The notes under the pieces: generated by a model
What the model saw: only the letters and a program-made list of their open reading frames with translations
Databases searched by the model: none
What the model was told of the DNA's origin: nothing
Position numbers and translations under genes: made by a program
Shown: positions 1-8,724 of the stretch, one piece after another
How the letters are laid out: each line of letters begins with the position of its first letter
Position numbering within the stretch: the stretch's first letter is position 1
From: Selenihalanaerobacter shriftii
Lineage (GTDB): Bacteria > Bacillota > Halanaerobiia > Halobacteroidales > Acetohalobiaceae
Assembly (NCBI RefSeq): GCF_900167185.1
Contig: NZ_FUWM01000006.1
Coordinates: 141,158 to 205,157, forward strand
DNA: 64,000 nucleotides
Direction: 5' to 3'

Positions 1-370
1 CAATCTCTTCTTCTCCATTAATTATAGCCCAATTGATAGGAGACCTTCCTCGATAATAAGGAAGTTTACCAGCATGTATATTTATTATTCCTTGTGATGG
101 AATCTCTATTAATTCCTTTCTTATAATTTGATCATAAGACATTGAAACAATTAAATCTGGTTTTAAATTATATACATTCTTTACAAATGATTTCCCATTA
201 ACATCATTCGGTGAATATATAGATAAGTTGTTTTCTTTTGCTACATCTTCAACTAGTTTGTCTGAAGGATTTGATCTAATAACAACTCCCAACAACTCTT
301 TCTTTTCTTTTATCAGTCTTTTTAGACATAGAGCCCCCCATTTTCCATCACCCATATATAGAATTTTCAT
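1..370 (-). CDS. Sugar N-formyltransferase (partial, C-terminus outside window)
   Basis: About 123 N-terminal residues are visible, starting MKILYMGDGKWG; the rest runs off the left edge. The segment GIINIHAGKLPYYRG near residue 100 holds the Asn-Ile-His pair and the HxGxLPxYRG motif of N10-formyl-tetrahydrofolate-dependent formyltransferases, followed by SPINWAIINGE, also typical of the family. It lies 40 bases after the aminotransferase legC in the same direction. Sugar formyltransferases of this family act on the amino group such aminotransferases create. The likely role is N-formylation of the 4-amino sugar made by LegB and LegC, in place of the usual LegH acetyltransferase. A methionyl-tRNA formyltransferase is less likely, because the N-terminus and context differ. 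The family is clear; the substrate is inferred. Confidence 0.8.
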   Translation of the reverse strand, partial: MKILYMGDGKWGALCLKRLIKEKKELLGVVIRSNPSDKLVEDVAKENNLSIYSPNDVNGKSFVKNVYNLKPDLIVSMSYDQIIRKELIEIPSQGIINIHAGKLPYYRGRSPINWAIINGEEEI

Positions 371-410
371 TAACACACCACTCCTAATTAACTATTTCCT
401 AAAATGAATC

Positions 411-1532
411 TTATCTTTTTAAATTTACTATACTATCAATTACAATTTTGACTTCTTCTGGCTTAATATTAACACTACACGGCAAATTAATACCCTGCTT
501 CCAAAGTATATTAGCAATATCAATTTTGGCTTCACAATCTTGATACATTGGCATAGTATGAATTGGTTTAAAGAAAGGTCTAGCCATAACTCCTATCTCA
601 TTAAGCTGTTTGTATAACTCTTTTGAAGTAATACCAAACTTATTCTCATCTATTAAAATTGAATATAACCAATAATTGTTATAAGCCCATTTTTCTTCCT
701 CATTTACCTTAATTCCATCGATTTTTTTAAGAGTAGATGTATATTCTTTAGCTATTCCCCTTTTTCTAACAATAAAATCATTTATTTGTTCTAACTGTGC
801 TACTCCCATAGCAGCTTGTATATTATTTAAACGATAGTTATATCCTACCTCATTATGAATATAGTTTTTAGCATCATCTTTTGCCTGAGTTGAAAGGTAT
901 TTAGCATATTCTGCATACTCTTTGTTATCTGTTACTAACATTCCACCGCCACCAGTAGTTATTAATTTATTACCATTAAAAGAGAAACAACCAATATCTC
1001 CTAAAGCACCTACCATCTTATCCTTATATTTAGAACCTAAGGCCTCAGTAGCATCTTCAATTACTTTAATATCATAATCATTGCATACTTTTAAAATCGG
1101 ACCTATATTAACAGGATGCCCATATAAATGTACTACAATAACTGCTTTAGGCTTATCCCCATTATTAATCATCTCTTTAATTTTAGTTACTGTCTTTTTA
1201 GGATCTATATTATAAGTTCTTTCTTCTGAATCAATAAAGACTGGCTCTGCTCCACAATATCTAATTGGATTAACCGAAGCTATAAAAGTTAGTGAAGGAA
1301 CTAAAACCTTATCTCCTTCTTCTACTTCTATAATTTTAAGAGCAGTATGAATTGCTGCCGTTCCATTTGTCATTGCTACCCCATGATCTACTCCTACATA
1401 ATCAGATAACTTTGCCTCAAACTCTTCTACATATTTCCCTACGGATGAAACCCAATTAGTATCTAAACATTCTTTAATATACTTCCATTCATTCCCATTA
1501 AGATATGGTATTGATAATGGTATTCTCCCCAT
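411..1532 (-). CDS. legC: DegT/DnrJ/EryC1 sugar aminotransferase, probable LegC
   Basis: This is a PLP-dependent aminotransferase of 373 residues, the normal family length. It should convert a nucleotide-linked 4-keto-6-deoxy sugar to the 4-amino sugar. Visible motifs are TNGTAAIHTAL (about 55-65), the PLP-ring aspartate in VIEDATEALGS (D160) and the Schiff-base lysine in SFNGNKLITTGGGG (K189). The start has a GAGGAGAG ribosome site. It follows legB by 24 bases and precedes a formyltransferase. Immediate linkage to a LegB-type dehydratase, with NeuB- and NeuC-like genes further upstream, supports LegC of the legionaminic acid pathway. The exact nucleotide (UDP or GDP) cannot be read from the sequence. 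Confidence 0.88.
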   Translation of the reverse strand: MGRIPLSIPYLNGNEWKYIKECLDTNWVSSVGKYVEEFEAKLSDYVGVDHGVAMTNGTAAIHTALKIIEVEEGDKVLVPSLTFIASVNPIRYCGAEPVFIDSEERTYNIDPKKTVTKIKEMINNGDKPKAVIVVHLYGHPVNIGPILKVCNDYDIKVIEDATEALGSKYKDKMVGALGDIGCFSFNGNKLITTGGGGMLVTDNKEYAEYAKYLSTQAKDDAKNYIHNEVGYNYRLNNIQAAMGVAQLEQINDFIVRKRGIAKEYTSTLKKIDGIKVNEEEKWAYNNYWLYSILIDENKFGITSKELYKQLNEIGVMARPFFKPIHTMPMYQDCEAKIDIANILWKQGINLPCSVNIKPEEVKIVIDSIVNLKR

Positions 1533-1556
1533 CTTTTGTAACTCTCCTCTGTTTAA

Positions 1557-2543
1557 TTAGACATTATAAATTTCTGGTTTGTAAAAATGCAAATTATTAC
1601 TTACCCAATTAATTGTTTCTTGTAATCCTTCTTCAAGAGTATATCTTGGTTTCCAATTTGTTATCTTCTTAATTTTACTATTATTACATAATAAACGATC
1701 TACTTCACTTTTATCAGGTCTAACTCTCTTCTCATCAGTTAATATCTCTACCTCTTCACCGATTAACTCAATAATTAAATCCACTGTATCTTGCATACTA
1801 ATTTCATAATTTGAGCCTATATTAGTAACCTCACCTATCGTTTCTTGACTTTTAGCAATCTCAATAAAACCATTAACTGTATCCTTAACATAATTAAAAT
1901 CTCTAGTCGGGGATAAATTACCTAACTTAATTTCCTTCTGTCCATTTAAAATTTGAGTAATAATTGTAGGAATAATTGCTCGAGCTGACTGTCTTGGTCC
2001 ATAAGTATTAAAAGGTCGTGCAATAGCTATCGGCATTTCAAAGCTCCGGTGATAACTAATAGCCAATTGATCAGCAGCTATCTTACTAGCTGAATAAGGT
2101 GATTGTCCAACTAAAGGATGTTCTTCATCAATCGGTACATATTGCGCAGTCCCATAAGTTTCACTTGTAGATGTAATAATAACCTTTTCTAACTCTCTTT
2201 GGCGGCTAACTTGTAAAATATTATATGTGCCTTCTACATTAGTTTTAATATATGCTAAAGGAGATTTATAGGAATAAGGGATACCAATTAAAGCTGCTAA
2301 ATGAAAAACTACGTCTACACCATCTAAGGCGTCATAAACAGCATCATAATCCCTAATATCTCCTGTATACACTTCTACCTCATCCTTAACTTCCGAATGT
2401 TCAAGCCATCCCCAATCATTCTTGAAATTATATTTAACAAATGCTCTTACATTACAGCCTAATTTAACTAGCTTTTCAGTTAAATGGGAACCAATAAAAC
2501 CTGAAGAACCAGTTATCAATACTTTCTTATCCGTTAAATCCAT
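1557..2543 (-). CDS. legB: NAD-dependent nucleotide-sugar 4,6-dehydratase, probable LegB
   Basis: This is an extended short-chain dehydrogenase of 328 residues. The N-terminal GSSGFIGSH (12-20) is the NAD-binding GxxGxxG loop. TSTSETYG (124-131) and the YSASK catalytic pair (Y150, K154) mark the sugar-dehydratase/epimerase class. A GAGGTGAGG ribosome site precedes the ATG. It should remove water from a nucleotide-linked N-acetylglucosamine to give the 4-keto-6-deoxy sugar that LegC then aminates. Spacing to legC is 13 bases, so the two are co-transcribed. The 239 bases upstream hold a decayed reading frame instead of another pathway gene. An epimerase is the alternative, but pairing with LegC favours LegB. 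Confidence 0.87.
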   Translation of the reverse strand: MDLTDKKVLITGSSGFIGSHLTEKLVKLGCNVRAFVKYNFKNDWGWLEHSEVKDEVEVYTGDIRDYDAVYDALDGVDVVFHLAALIGIPYSYKSPLAYIKTNVEGTYNILQVSRQRELEKVIITSTSETYGTAQYVPIDEEHPLVGQSPYSASKIAADQLAISYHRSFEMPIAIARPFNTYGPRQSARAIIPTIITQILNGQKEIKLGNLSPTRDFNYVKDTVNGFIEIAKSQETIGEVTNIGSNYEISMQDTVDLIIELIGEEVEILTDEKRVRPDKSEVDRLLCNNSKIKKITNWKPRYTLEEGLQETINWVSNNLHFYKPEIYNV

Positions 2544-2560
2544 ATCCTCACCTCTATGTT

Positions 2561-2730
2561 TTAAAAAATATCTTTAATTATTATAAATCCTTTAGCATAT
2601 TCTACCCCTGCAGTTACTCCCTTATAAACCGTTAATGATTTAACTTTTTTAAACTATGAGGAAAAGGGGCTAGCTGATTATCATATACTTCATTAATGCA
2701 AGGAATTATAAAAGCTTTTATACAATTCAT
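2561..2730 (-). pseudogene. Small reading frame broken by a frameshift, unrecognised
   Basis: Reading from an ATG at 2730 gives about 32 residues (it begins MNCIKAFIIPCINEVYDNQ) and stops at 2632. Adding one base in the six-A run at 2645-2650 would join it to a second frame ending FIIIKDIF with a stop at 2561, for about 56 residues in total. Both halves look protein-like. The gene family is not recognised. It may be a remnant of a cluster gene, a small functional protein hit by a sequencing error, or chance. Confidence 0.3.
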
Positions 2731-2782
2731 TATTACTTAAAATATCTCTATGAAAAGTTTATATAAAAAGATTTATATAACC

Positions 2783-3637
2783 TCAATTCTTTTTTTTATA
2801 ATGCTCATTTAAATTATCCCTAAAAGTCAGAGTTTCTCTAATATCACCCATTAAATCCTTAAATTGATCGGGCGTAAGTTTTTGTTCAATATCACTGAAT
2901 GCGTCACAAGTTGATGGGTGAACTTCAATTATAACTCCGTCACATCCAGCCATAATTGAACTTAAAGTCATAGGCCGAATCAATTCTACGCAATCTGTAG
3001 CATGAGACGGATCAACAATTACCGGAAGATGAGTAAGTCTCTTTGCCACAGTAACAGCACTTAAATTCAAAGGGGTTCTTGTATATGTGTCAGTAGTTTG
3101 AACACCACATTCACACAAAATTACATTTGGATTTCCTGCATTCATAATATATTCTGCACAATTAAGCCATTCTTTGATAGTAGCATTCATACCTCTTTTT
3201 AAAAGAACAGGTTTTTTAACTTTCCCTACTTCAACAAGCAAAGAATAATTTTGCATATTATTTGCTCTAATTTGAAATGCATCAGCATATTCGCTAATTA
3301 AATAAATATCCCTTGGATCGAGTACTTCTGTTATAATTGGGAGTCTCGTTTCCATTCCTGCCTTGCTAAGATACTGAAGTTCAACCTTTCTAAGACCTTG
3401 AAAAGAATAAGGAGAAGTTCCCAGCTTATAAACACTACCACGAAGCATATTTACACCTGCATCTTTAACTGCTTTTGCAACAGTCATTATTTGTTCTTCA
3501 GATTCAACGCTACATGGGCCTGCTATAACTAAAAAATCTTTTCCTACAGTAATATCTCCTATTTTAATTTCTGTCTTTTTACAGGTACCATTCTCAGCCT
3601 TTGCAGTAACATGCTTAATATTCTTAATTTTTTTCAT
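2783..3637 (-). CDS. Divergent DAHP-synthase-like aldolase
   Basis: This 284-residue protein is a type I-beta DAHP synthase/KDO8P synthase relative: a TIM barrel that condenses phosphoenolpyruvate with an aldehyde. The metal ligands are kept: C42 in GPCSVES, H212 in DPSHATD, E238 in IIEVHP and D249 in AFSDIEQ. Two usual substrate-binding arginines are changed. The family KPR(S/T) erythrose-4-phosphate motif reads KLGTS at 71-75, and the CERG motif reads CECG at 175-178. This suggests a different acceptor, or loss of the DAHP reaction. It overlaps the acyl carrier protein gene by 14 bases, so it belongs to the ligase-ACP unit. A housekeeping shikimate enzyme is unlikely here. The product is unknown. 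Confidence 0.75.
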   Translation of the reverse strand: MKKIKNIKHVTAKAENGTCKKTEIKIGDITVGKDFLVIAGPCSVESEEQIMTVAKAVKDAGVNMLRGSVYKLGTSPYSFQGLRKVELQYLSKAGMETRLPIITEVLDPRDIYLISEYADAFQIRANNMQNYSLLVEVGKVKKPVLLKRGMNATIKEWLNCAEYIMNAGNPNVILCECGVQTTDTYTRTPLNLSAVTVAKRLTHLPVIVDPSHATDCVELIRPMTLSSIMAGCDGVIIEVHPSTCDAFSDIEQKLTPDQFKDLMGDIRETLTFRDNLNEHYKKKN

Positions 3638-3878
3638 TATTTTTTATTTTTCCTTCTACAAGTTTTATTAGCTCACCTACAATTTTAAAAGAAGGGTCTG
3701 CTAATTCATCATCTGAAAATTCAATCTCAAATTCATCTTCAATCTCAACTACAAATTTAATAATACCAAGTGAATCAACATAACCCTTTTCTACATAATT
3801 AAGAGTTTCGATATCAACAGACTCATCTATTTTATTTTTCTTTTCTAGCAATCCTATTATGAAATTTGATACATCCAT
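3624..3878 (-). CDS. Acyl carrier protein
   Basis: This is a small acidic carrier protein of 84 residues with the phosphopantetheine site YVDSLG (serine 36) followed by the acidic helix IIKFVVEIEDEFEIEFSDDE. An upstream ATG at 3896 is open in frame, but GGGGG lies seven bases before the ATG at 3878, so the shorter form beginning MDVSNFIIGL is preferred. It sits between an AMP-forming ligase and the DAHP-synthase-like gene, overlapping the latter by 14 bases. It probably carries an acyl or amino-acyl group loaded by the ligase. It is a dedicated carrier: no fatty acid synthesis genes are nearby. Confidence 0.88.
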   Translation of the reverse strand: MDVSNFIIGLLEKKNKIDESVDIETLNYVEKGYVDSLGIIKFVVEIEDEFEIEFSDDELADPSFKIVGELIKLVEGKIKNNEKN

Positions 3879-3905
3879 TCTTTTTCCCCCATTCATATTT
3901 TATAA

Positions 3906-5432
3906 TTATTCATTTAAACAATTAAGCTTTATATACTCCATCAATTTAAATTTTACTAATTTACCCATTGCATTTTTTGGTAATTCATTAACAAAAAAGA
4001 TTTTGTGTGGCTGCTGGAAATCTGCAAGATTTCTTGCGCACTGTATACGAATTGATCTTTTATTTAATTTGCAATTTTGCTTATTAACAACCGCTAATGC
4101 AACAACTTCTCCAAGTCTCTCATCGGGATATGCAAATGCAGCACATTCTTCCACTTCAGGAAGTTCTAATACATATTTTTCTAAATCTGAAGGATATACA
4201 TTAATACCACCAGTGATAATTAATTCTTTCTTACGACCTGAAAAATATAAGAACCCATCCTTGTCAAGGTAACCCATGTCACCAGTCTTGAAGTAACCGT
4301 TTTGTAATGCATTATTGAAAGCCTCCTGCATACCATAATAACCATTGCACATAAGTTTAGTTTTACATGCTATTTCACCAATTTCATGTGTTGGTGCCAA
4401 TTCACCATTATCTTTAATAATTCTTATATATGCTTCAGGAAGTGGCCTTCCCACTGACTGATCATGATTTAAGGATTCTTTAAAATTAATACTTGTTGCA
4501 GTTGATATTTCAGAAGTCCCATACATTTCGTGAAAATCACATTTTAATTTTTCTATTAATTTATTTTTTACATGTGATTCAAGTAATGACGATGAAGAAA
4601 CAACAGACCTTAAACTATCTATCTTCGATATAGATGAAGTTGACAACAACTCAGCAATTTGGCTAAGTTGGGCTGATACGGCAATCGTAAATGTTACTTT
4701 CTTTTCTTTTATACAATTAAGCCAAATATCAGCAGTAAATCTTGGTAATAAAACGCTTGTCCCACCAATTAACAATGGAATTAATACAAGTCTTTCGGCC
4801 AAAGAATGATAAAGTGGAGTAGCAGCAAGAACAATATCATCTTTAGTTATATTATATAAACTTATATGTGCCATAGCACGTTGATATTTATTGTTTTGTG
4901 TTAAATCAATTGGCTTTGGTGAACCTGTAGACCCAGAGGTCATAGTGATAATTAGTGTTTCATCTCCACCGATTTCTTCATTAATTGGTCTTTTGATGGA
5001 CATATTCATTGCATCTGTAAACGGTATCGCGCCCTCATATTTACCATCTAAACAAAATTTCATACCATTTAAGTTTAGTTCACCTAATTTATCATATTGC
5101 TCAAAGAATACACGTCGTGCTATTAAATGTTTTACATCACTAGAATCAAAAGCTGTTTTAATAGCATCCAGTGGTAAAGTTGGATTAATTGGAACTAGTC
5201 CCACCCCAAGGTTTGCTGCTGTAAGAATTAGCGCAACTGATTCAATACTATTATTCATGGGGATACCAATATGATCACGGTAAGTAACCCCATTATCTAA
5301 AAGATAATTTGAGTATTGACTTATTAAATTAGCGAGATTATTATAGGTAATAGATTCGTTTTCACACCATACAGCTATTTTATTAGGGTATAGATCAGCA
5401 ATTTCAAAAAACTGATTTGCTAAATTTTTCAT
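3906..5432 (-). CDS. AMP-dependent acid-CoA/ACP ligase
   Basis: This is an ANL-superfamily adenylating enzyme of 508 residues. The phosphate-binding loop MTSGSTGSPKP lies at 164-174, YGTSEIS follows about residue 300, GDMGYLDKDGFLYFSGRKKE carries the ribose-binding aspartate and hinge, and PKNAMGKLVK near the C-terminus holds the catalytic lysine. It should activate a carboxylic acid as acyl-AMP and pass it to CoA or, given the adjacent gene, to the acyl carrier protein. An AGGAG site precedes the ATG and the ACP start lies 27 bases after its stop. The substrate cannot be told. It is probably the first gene of the ligase-ACP-aldolase unit, since 210 AT-rich bases lie before it. Confidence 0.85.
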   Translation of the reverse strand: MKNLANQFFEIADLYPNKIAVWCENESITYNNLANLISQYSNYLLDNGVTYRDHIGIPMNNSIESVALILTAANLGVGLVPINPTLPLDAIKTAFDSSDVKHLIARRVFFEQYDKLGELNLNGMKFCLDGKYEGAIPFTDAMNMSIKRPINEEIGGDETLIITMTSGSTGSPKPIDLTQNNKYQRAMAHISLYNITKDDIVLAATPLYHSLAERLVLIPLLIGGTSVLLPRFTADIWLNCIKEKKVTFTIAVSAQLSQIAELLSTSSISKIDSLRSVVSSSSLLESHVKNKLIEKLKCDFHEMYGTSEISTATSINFKESLNHDQSVGRPLPEAYIRIIKDNGELAPTHEIGEIACKTKLMCNGYYGMQEAFNNALQNGYFKTGDMGYLDKDGFLYFSGRKKELIITGGINVYPSDLEKYVLELPEVEECAAFAYPDERLGEVVALAVVNKQNCKLNKRSIRIQCARNLADFQQPHKIFFVNELPKNAMGKLVKFKLMEYIKLNCLNE

Positions 5433-5643
5433 ATCAATTTCTCCTCGTATAATAATTTCAAATAAATTACTTTCATAATTTTTGTTACCTATCTTTATAT
5501 ATTAATTAAAAAAATGATTATTAGATAGATATATAACTCTACTTGCAATCTATTGTATTAAATTAAATAAAACTTCTAATCCACCTAAATATCACAATCT
5601 ATATAGATTATATTTTATTGCTTTTACACAATAATTCTTTTGG

Positions 5644-6816
5644 TTATAATTTTACTTTTTGACCCATTTCAGCAGACATATATGCTGCATAAGTGATTTT
5701 TATTGTATCATGTGCAAGTTTAAAACCAGATTTTGGTTCTCTATCATAATAAATCGATTCCATAAAATCCTGCATTTCATTATTATACCCACGCATCTCT
5801 TCATCAGCTATAAAAGGTTTATTCCAGCCTGTCTTTGCTGGAAGCATTTCTGAAAGATATACATCATCTAATCCATCTTCATCCAAAAAATATGTTTCCA
5901 TTGAATCATTCATAGTCAATTGACAGTTTATATTTGCATCATTGCAATATAATTCAATGTAGTTCTTACTTCCCCCAAGGCAAGTGTCAGTAGCAATTAC
6001 TAAGGCTTTTGATTGATCACTAAAGGTCAAAATAACTGTACCATTATCCTCAACATCAATAGGGCGTGCTTCAATATGCCTGTGTTCATATTCAGAAAGC
6101 GAAGGAGTAATTCGCCCCATATCACCAAAAACACTTTCAACTTCAATATCCACATTACGTGCCTTAGCTTCTTGTTGTTTCAGCCACAACAAAGCTGATA
6201 AAGGGTGTGTCCCAGTTCGAATAAATGTTCCCCCACCAGTTTTATCCCATTCCCCAGCAACAGGTGAACTAGAACCCTTAAGACTCTCTTCACCTTTCAT
6301 ATATAGAATTCGACTTTTTTTTGCAGATATGGCTTTTGCAGCTTTAATAACAGCAGGGGCATAAACAAAGTTTTCCGCATACATAAACTTACCTTCTGAT
6401 TTTTCAATAACCTTTTTTAATTTCTTAAGAGATCTTAAAAGGTTCTCATACATAACCTTTTTAGAAACAGTCAAGCCTATTGGAGATTCATCATTATCTT
6501 CACCAAAATAACCTGCAAGAGGTTTTTCACAAATAACATGCTTGCCAGCTTGCATTGCCTTAATTATCATCTCTTCGTGAACATAAGGAGGTGTACAAAT
6601 ATCAATAACATCTATCTCTGGATCTTCTAACAAATCGTTGAAATCATAAGATGCATTTTCAAAGCCATAAAGCTTCTTTGCTGGTAACAGCTGCTCAGCA
6701 CGACGAGCAACAATTGTTTTAAAACGCAATGGAACTTTACTTACCCGATGTAAAGCATGCATATGTAATTCTGTAGCCCGGCCAGCTCCTACCATTCCAA
6801 TAACAATTTCATTCAT
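5644..6816 (-). CDS. Gfo/Idh/MocA-family oxidoreductase
   Basis: This is a 390-residue NAD(P)-dependent dehydrogenase. The N-terminal Rossmann loop reads GMVGAGRATELH. DVIDICTPPYVHEE and HVICEKPLAGY are the family's central motifs, the latter holding the catalytic lysine. The C-terminal half is the alpha/beta substrate domain, with the GGGTFIRTGTHPLSALLWL segment. Members oxidise or reduce sugars, including nucleotide sugars, inositols and aminosugars. An AAAGAGGAGG site precedes the ATG. It follows the radical SAM gene by 57 bases and ends 210 bases before the ligase unit. Its place inside a nonulosonic acid cluster suggests a sugar or polyol substrate. No specific reaction can be assigned. 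Confidence 0.85.
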   Translation of the reverse strand: MNEIVIGMVGAGRATELHMHALHRVSKVPLRFKTIVARRAEQLLPAKKLYGFENASYDFNDLLEDPEIDVIDICTPPYVHEEMIIKAMQAGKHVICEKPLAGYFGEDNDESPIGLTVSKKVMYENLLRSLKKLKKVIEKSEGKFMYAENFVYAPAVIKAAKAISAKKSRILYMKGEESLKGSSSPVAGEWDKTGGGTFIRTGTHPLSALLWLKQQEAKARNVDIEVESVFGDMGRITPSLSEYEHRHIEARPIDVEDNGTVILTFSDQSKALVIATDTCLGGSKNYIELYCNDANINCQLTMNDSMETYFLDEDGLDDVYLSEMLPAKTGWNKPFIADEEMRGYNNEMQDFMESIYYDREPKSGFKLAHDTIKITYAAYMSAEMGQKVKL

Positions 6817-6873
6817 ATGCTTGTTCCTCCTCTTTATAAAATATATAACCTTCCATACAATTTAAAACTTTTA

Positions 6874-8652
6874 TCAGTCAATTAACTTGCTCATTGTAAG
6901 TACTTTTTCAACATCTTGATAATTGTTTTTTACTTGCCTTTCTATTGTTGAGAAAATACCAGGAATTCCGGTCATTACATATTTTATATCCTTACTTTGT
7001 ATGATATCCGGGCTACATATCTTCTTACCATGAATTTTTGACATCTGTCTAACTTTGGAAATATCAATGAAATACATTCTATCATTATTAACAATTTCAG
7101 TTTTAGCTAAAAAATGATATAATGGAGGATTAATTCCCCAAACTGCAACTTTCCCTTCCTTCATCAATAATTCGACTTTACTTGTAATCATTTTAGTTAT
7201 ATTATCATTTACCGGAACAAAATGTTTTTGTCCACAATTTTTACATATCACAAACATAGTTTCGAAAAAATTAAAGTCATGTTCATTTGCAGTATTACAT
7301 TTTTCACATTTAGCAACAAGTTTTTTATTCGAATAAGTATAATCTGTATATTTTGGAGCCATAGCTAAGGGATACTGAAGAATTTTAGTATTTATAGCCC
7401 CGAATTCTTCATCTGTCATTTTACTTACATTTACATTAGGACAACCATCTTGTAAATATTTTACAGGATCTTTAATTATACCTTTATCAATTGCATATTG
7501 ATAAAGAGCTGTTCCTGGAAATGGAACAATTAACGCCATTGTTATGTTATAATGACTATGTTCTTTCCACCAATTCAATGTTGCCTCTGCTGTCTCTTTT
7601 GTTTCTTCTTTATCTCCAAATATTAAATTTCCAGCAAAAGAAATATTTTTTCTATGCATTTTTTTAAGGGCATTTTCAATTTGTTCAACAGTTATATTTT
7701 TTTTCATACTTTTTAAGATTCTGTTGTCTGCACTTTCAATTCCAACTCCTAACAAAGTACAGCCACTATCTTTCATTACATCAAGCACCTCATCATCTAC
7801 AAGATCTACCCTAAACTGACTAAACCAATGAAGATTATATTTCTTAATTCTCTTGCAAAATTCAAGCAATCTCTCTTTCTGTGCAGAAAACAACTCGTCC
7901 TGTATGGCAATACATTTAATTTTATAATTATTATATAAGTAATCAATTTCTTCGAAAATATTATCTAAAGACCGTGTTCTATATCGTTCCCCTGACGAAT
8001 GGAAACAAAATGTACAGTTATATGGACATGAACGACTCCCTATTATATAGACATTTCTAAGCTGACTTGTAAAATCATTTTCAATTTTAACATCTGTATT
8101 AATATGTTTAGCAAAATCGAACCCCTCATAGTCCGGAAAAGGTAACGAATCTAAGTCAACAATATCTCCTCTTTCATTATTTAAAATATAGCCACCATCT
8201 TTTTTATAAATAATCCCATCAACTATACTTAAATCTAAATTATTATTTAATGCATCACAGAGAAAAGCAGAAGTTATTTCACCCTCACCAATAACTCCGA
8301 TATCCGCTGTTTGCAAGGCACGCATGGCAATTTTGGGTTGCGAAGTAACAAGACCACCTCCAACAACCTTAATTACTTTTTTATCTATATCATCAACAAT
8401 ATTTAAGATCTCTTTCACCATATGATACTGACCGGACAGACCTCCTACCATAATAACATCAATACCACATTCAATAATTTTGTCATTTAATGCTTTTCTG
8501 GTGTCATTACAAAAGTTTAAATTAATTGTAAAAATATTATAACCTTCCTTTTTTAAGTACGATGAAACATAAGCAATTCCTATAATAAATTGAGATTCGC
8601 TTGGACCAACTACATTTTTAGGCATAACGAGTAAATAATTTAATTCTTTCAT
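6874..8652 (-). CDS. B12-binding-domain radical SAM protein with C-terminal Rossmann domain
   Basis: This 592-residue protein has a cobalamin-binding-like N-domain (about 1-135, with VGGGLVTSQP and IGEGEITSAF) and a radical SAM core starting at the cysteines C209, C213 and C216 in SRSCPYNCTFC. Near 450-480 are two CxxC pairs (CEKC and CKNC), a probable zinc ribbon. The last hundred residues begin VAVWGINPPLYHFL, a small Rossmann-like module also seen in the next protein upstream. The BchE/P-methyltransferase-like class does C-methylations, cyclisations and other radical changes. Neighbours suggest the substrate is a sugar or its acyl group. Which reaction it does is not readable. Confidence 0.82.
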   Translation of the reverse strand: MKELNYLLVMPKNVVGPSESQFIIGIAYVSSYLKKEGYNIFTINLNFCNDTRKALNDKIIECGIDVIMVGGLSGQYHMVKEILNIVDDIDKKVIKVVGGGLVTSQPKIAMRALQTADIGVIGEGEITSAFLCDALNNNLDLSIVDGIIYKKDGGYILNNERGDIVDLDSLPFPDYEGFDFAKHINTDVKIENDFTSQLRNVYIIGSRSCPYNCTFCFHSSGERYRTRSLDNIFEEIDYLYNNYKIKCIAIQDELFSAQKERLLEFCKRIKKYNLHWFSQFRVDLVDDEVLDVMKDSGCTLLGVGIESADNRILKSMKKNITVEQIENALKKMHRKNISFAGNLIFGDKEETKETAEATLNWWKEHSHYNITMALIVPFPGTALYQYAIDKGIIKDPVKYLQDGCPNVNVSKMTDEEFGAINTKILQYPLAMAPKYTDYTYSNKKLVAKCEKCNTANEHDFNFFETMFVICKNCGQKHFVPVNDNITKMITSKVELLMKEGKVAVWGINPPLYHFLAKTEIVNNDRMYFIDISKVRQMSKIHGKKICSPDIIQSKDIKYVMTGIPGIFSTIERQVKNNYQDVEKVLTMSKLID

Positions 8653-8724
8653 TCAGATCATTTCCTTTCAAACTTACTATTTTTTATGACAATTACTTTA
8701 CAAAAATCACCAAACATAGTGTGA

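Noticed and set aside
3859..4272. 137-residue plus-strand frame
   Set aside because: It lies opposite the ligase and ACP genes, has no ribosome site and no protein-like pattern.
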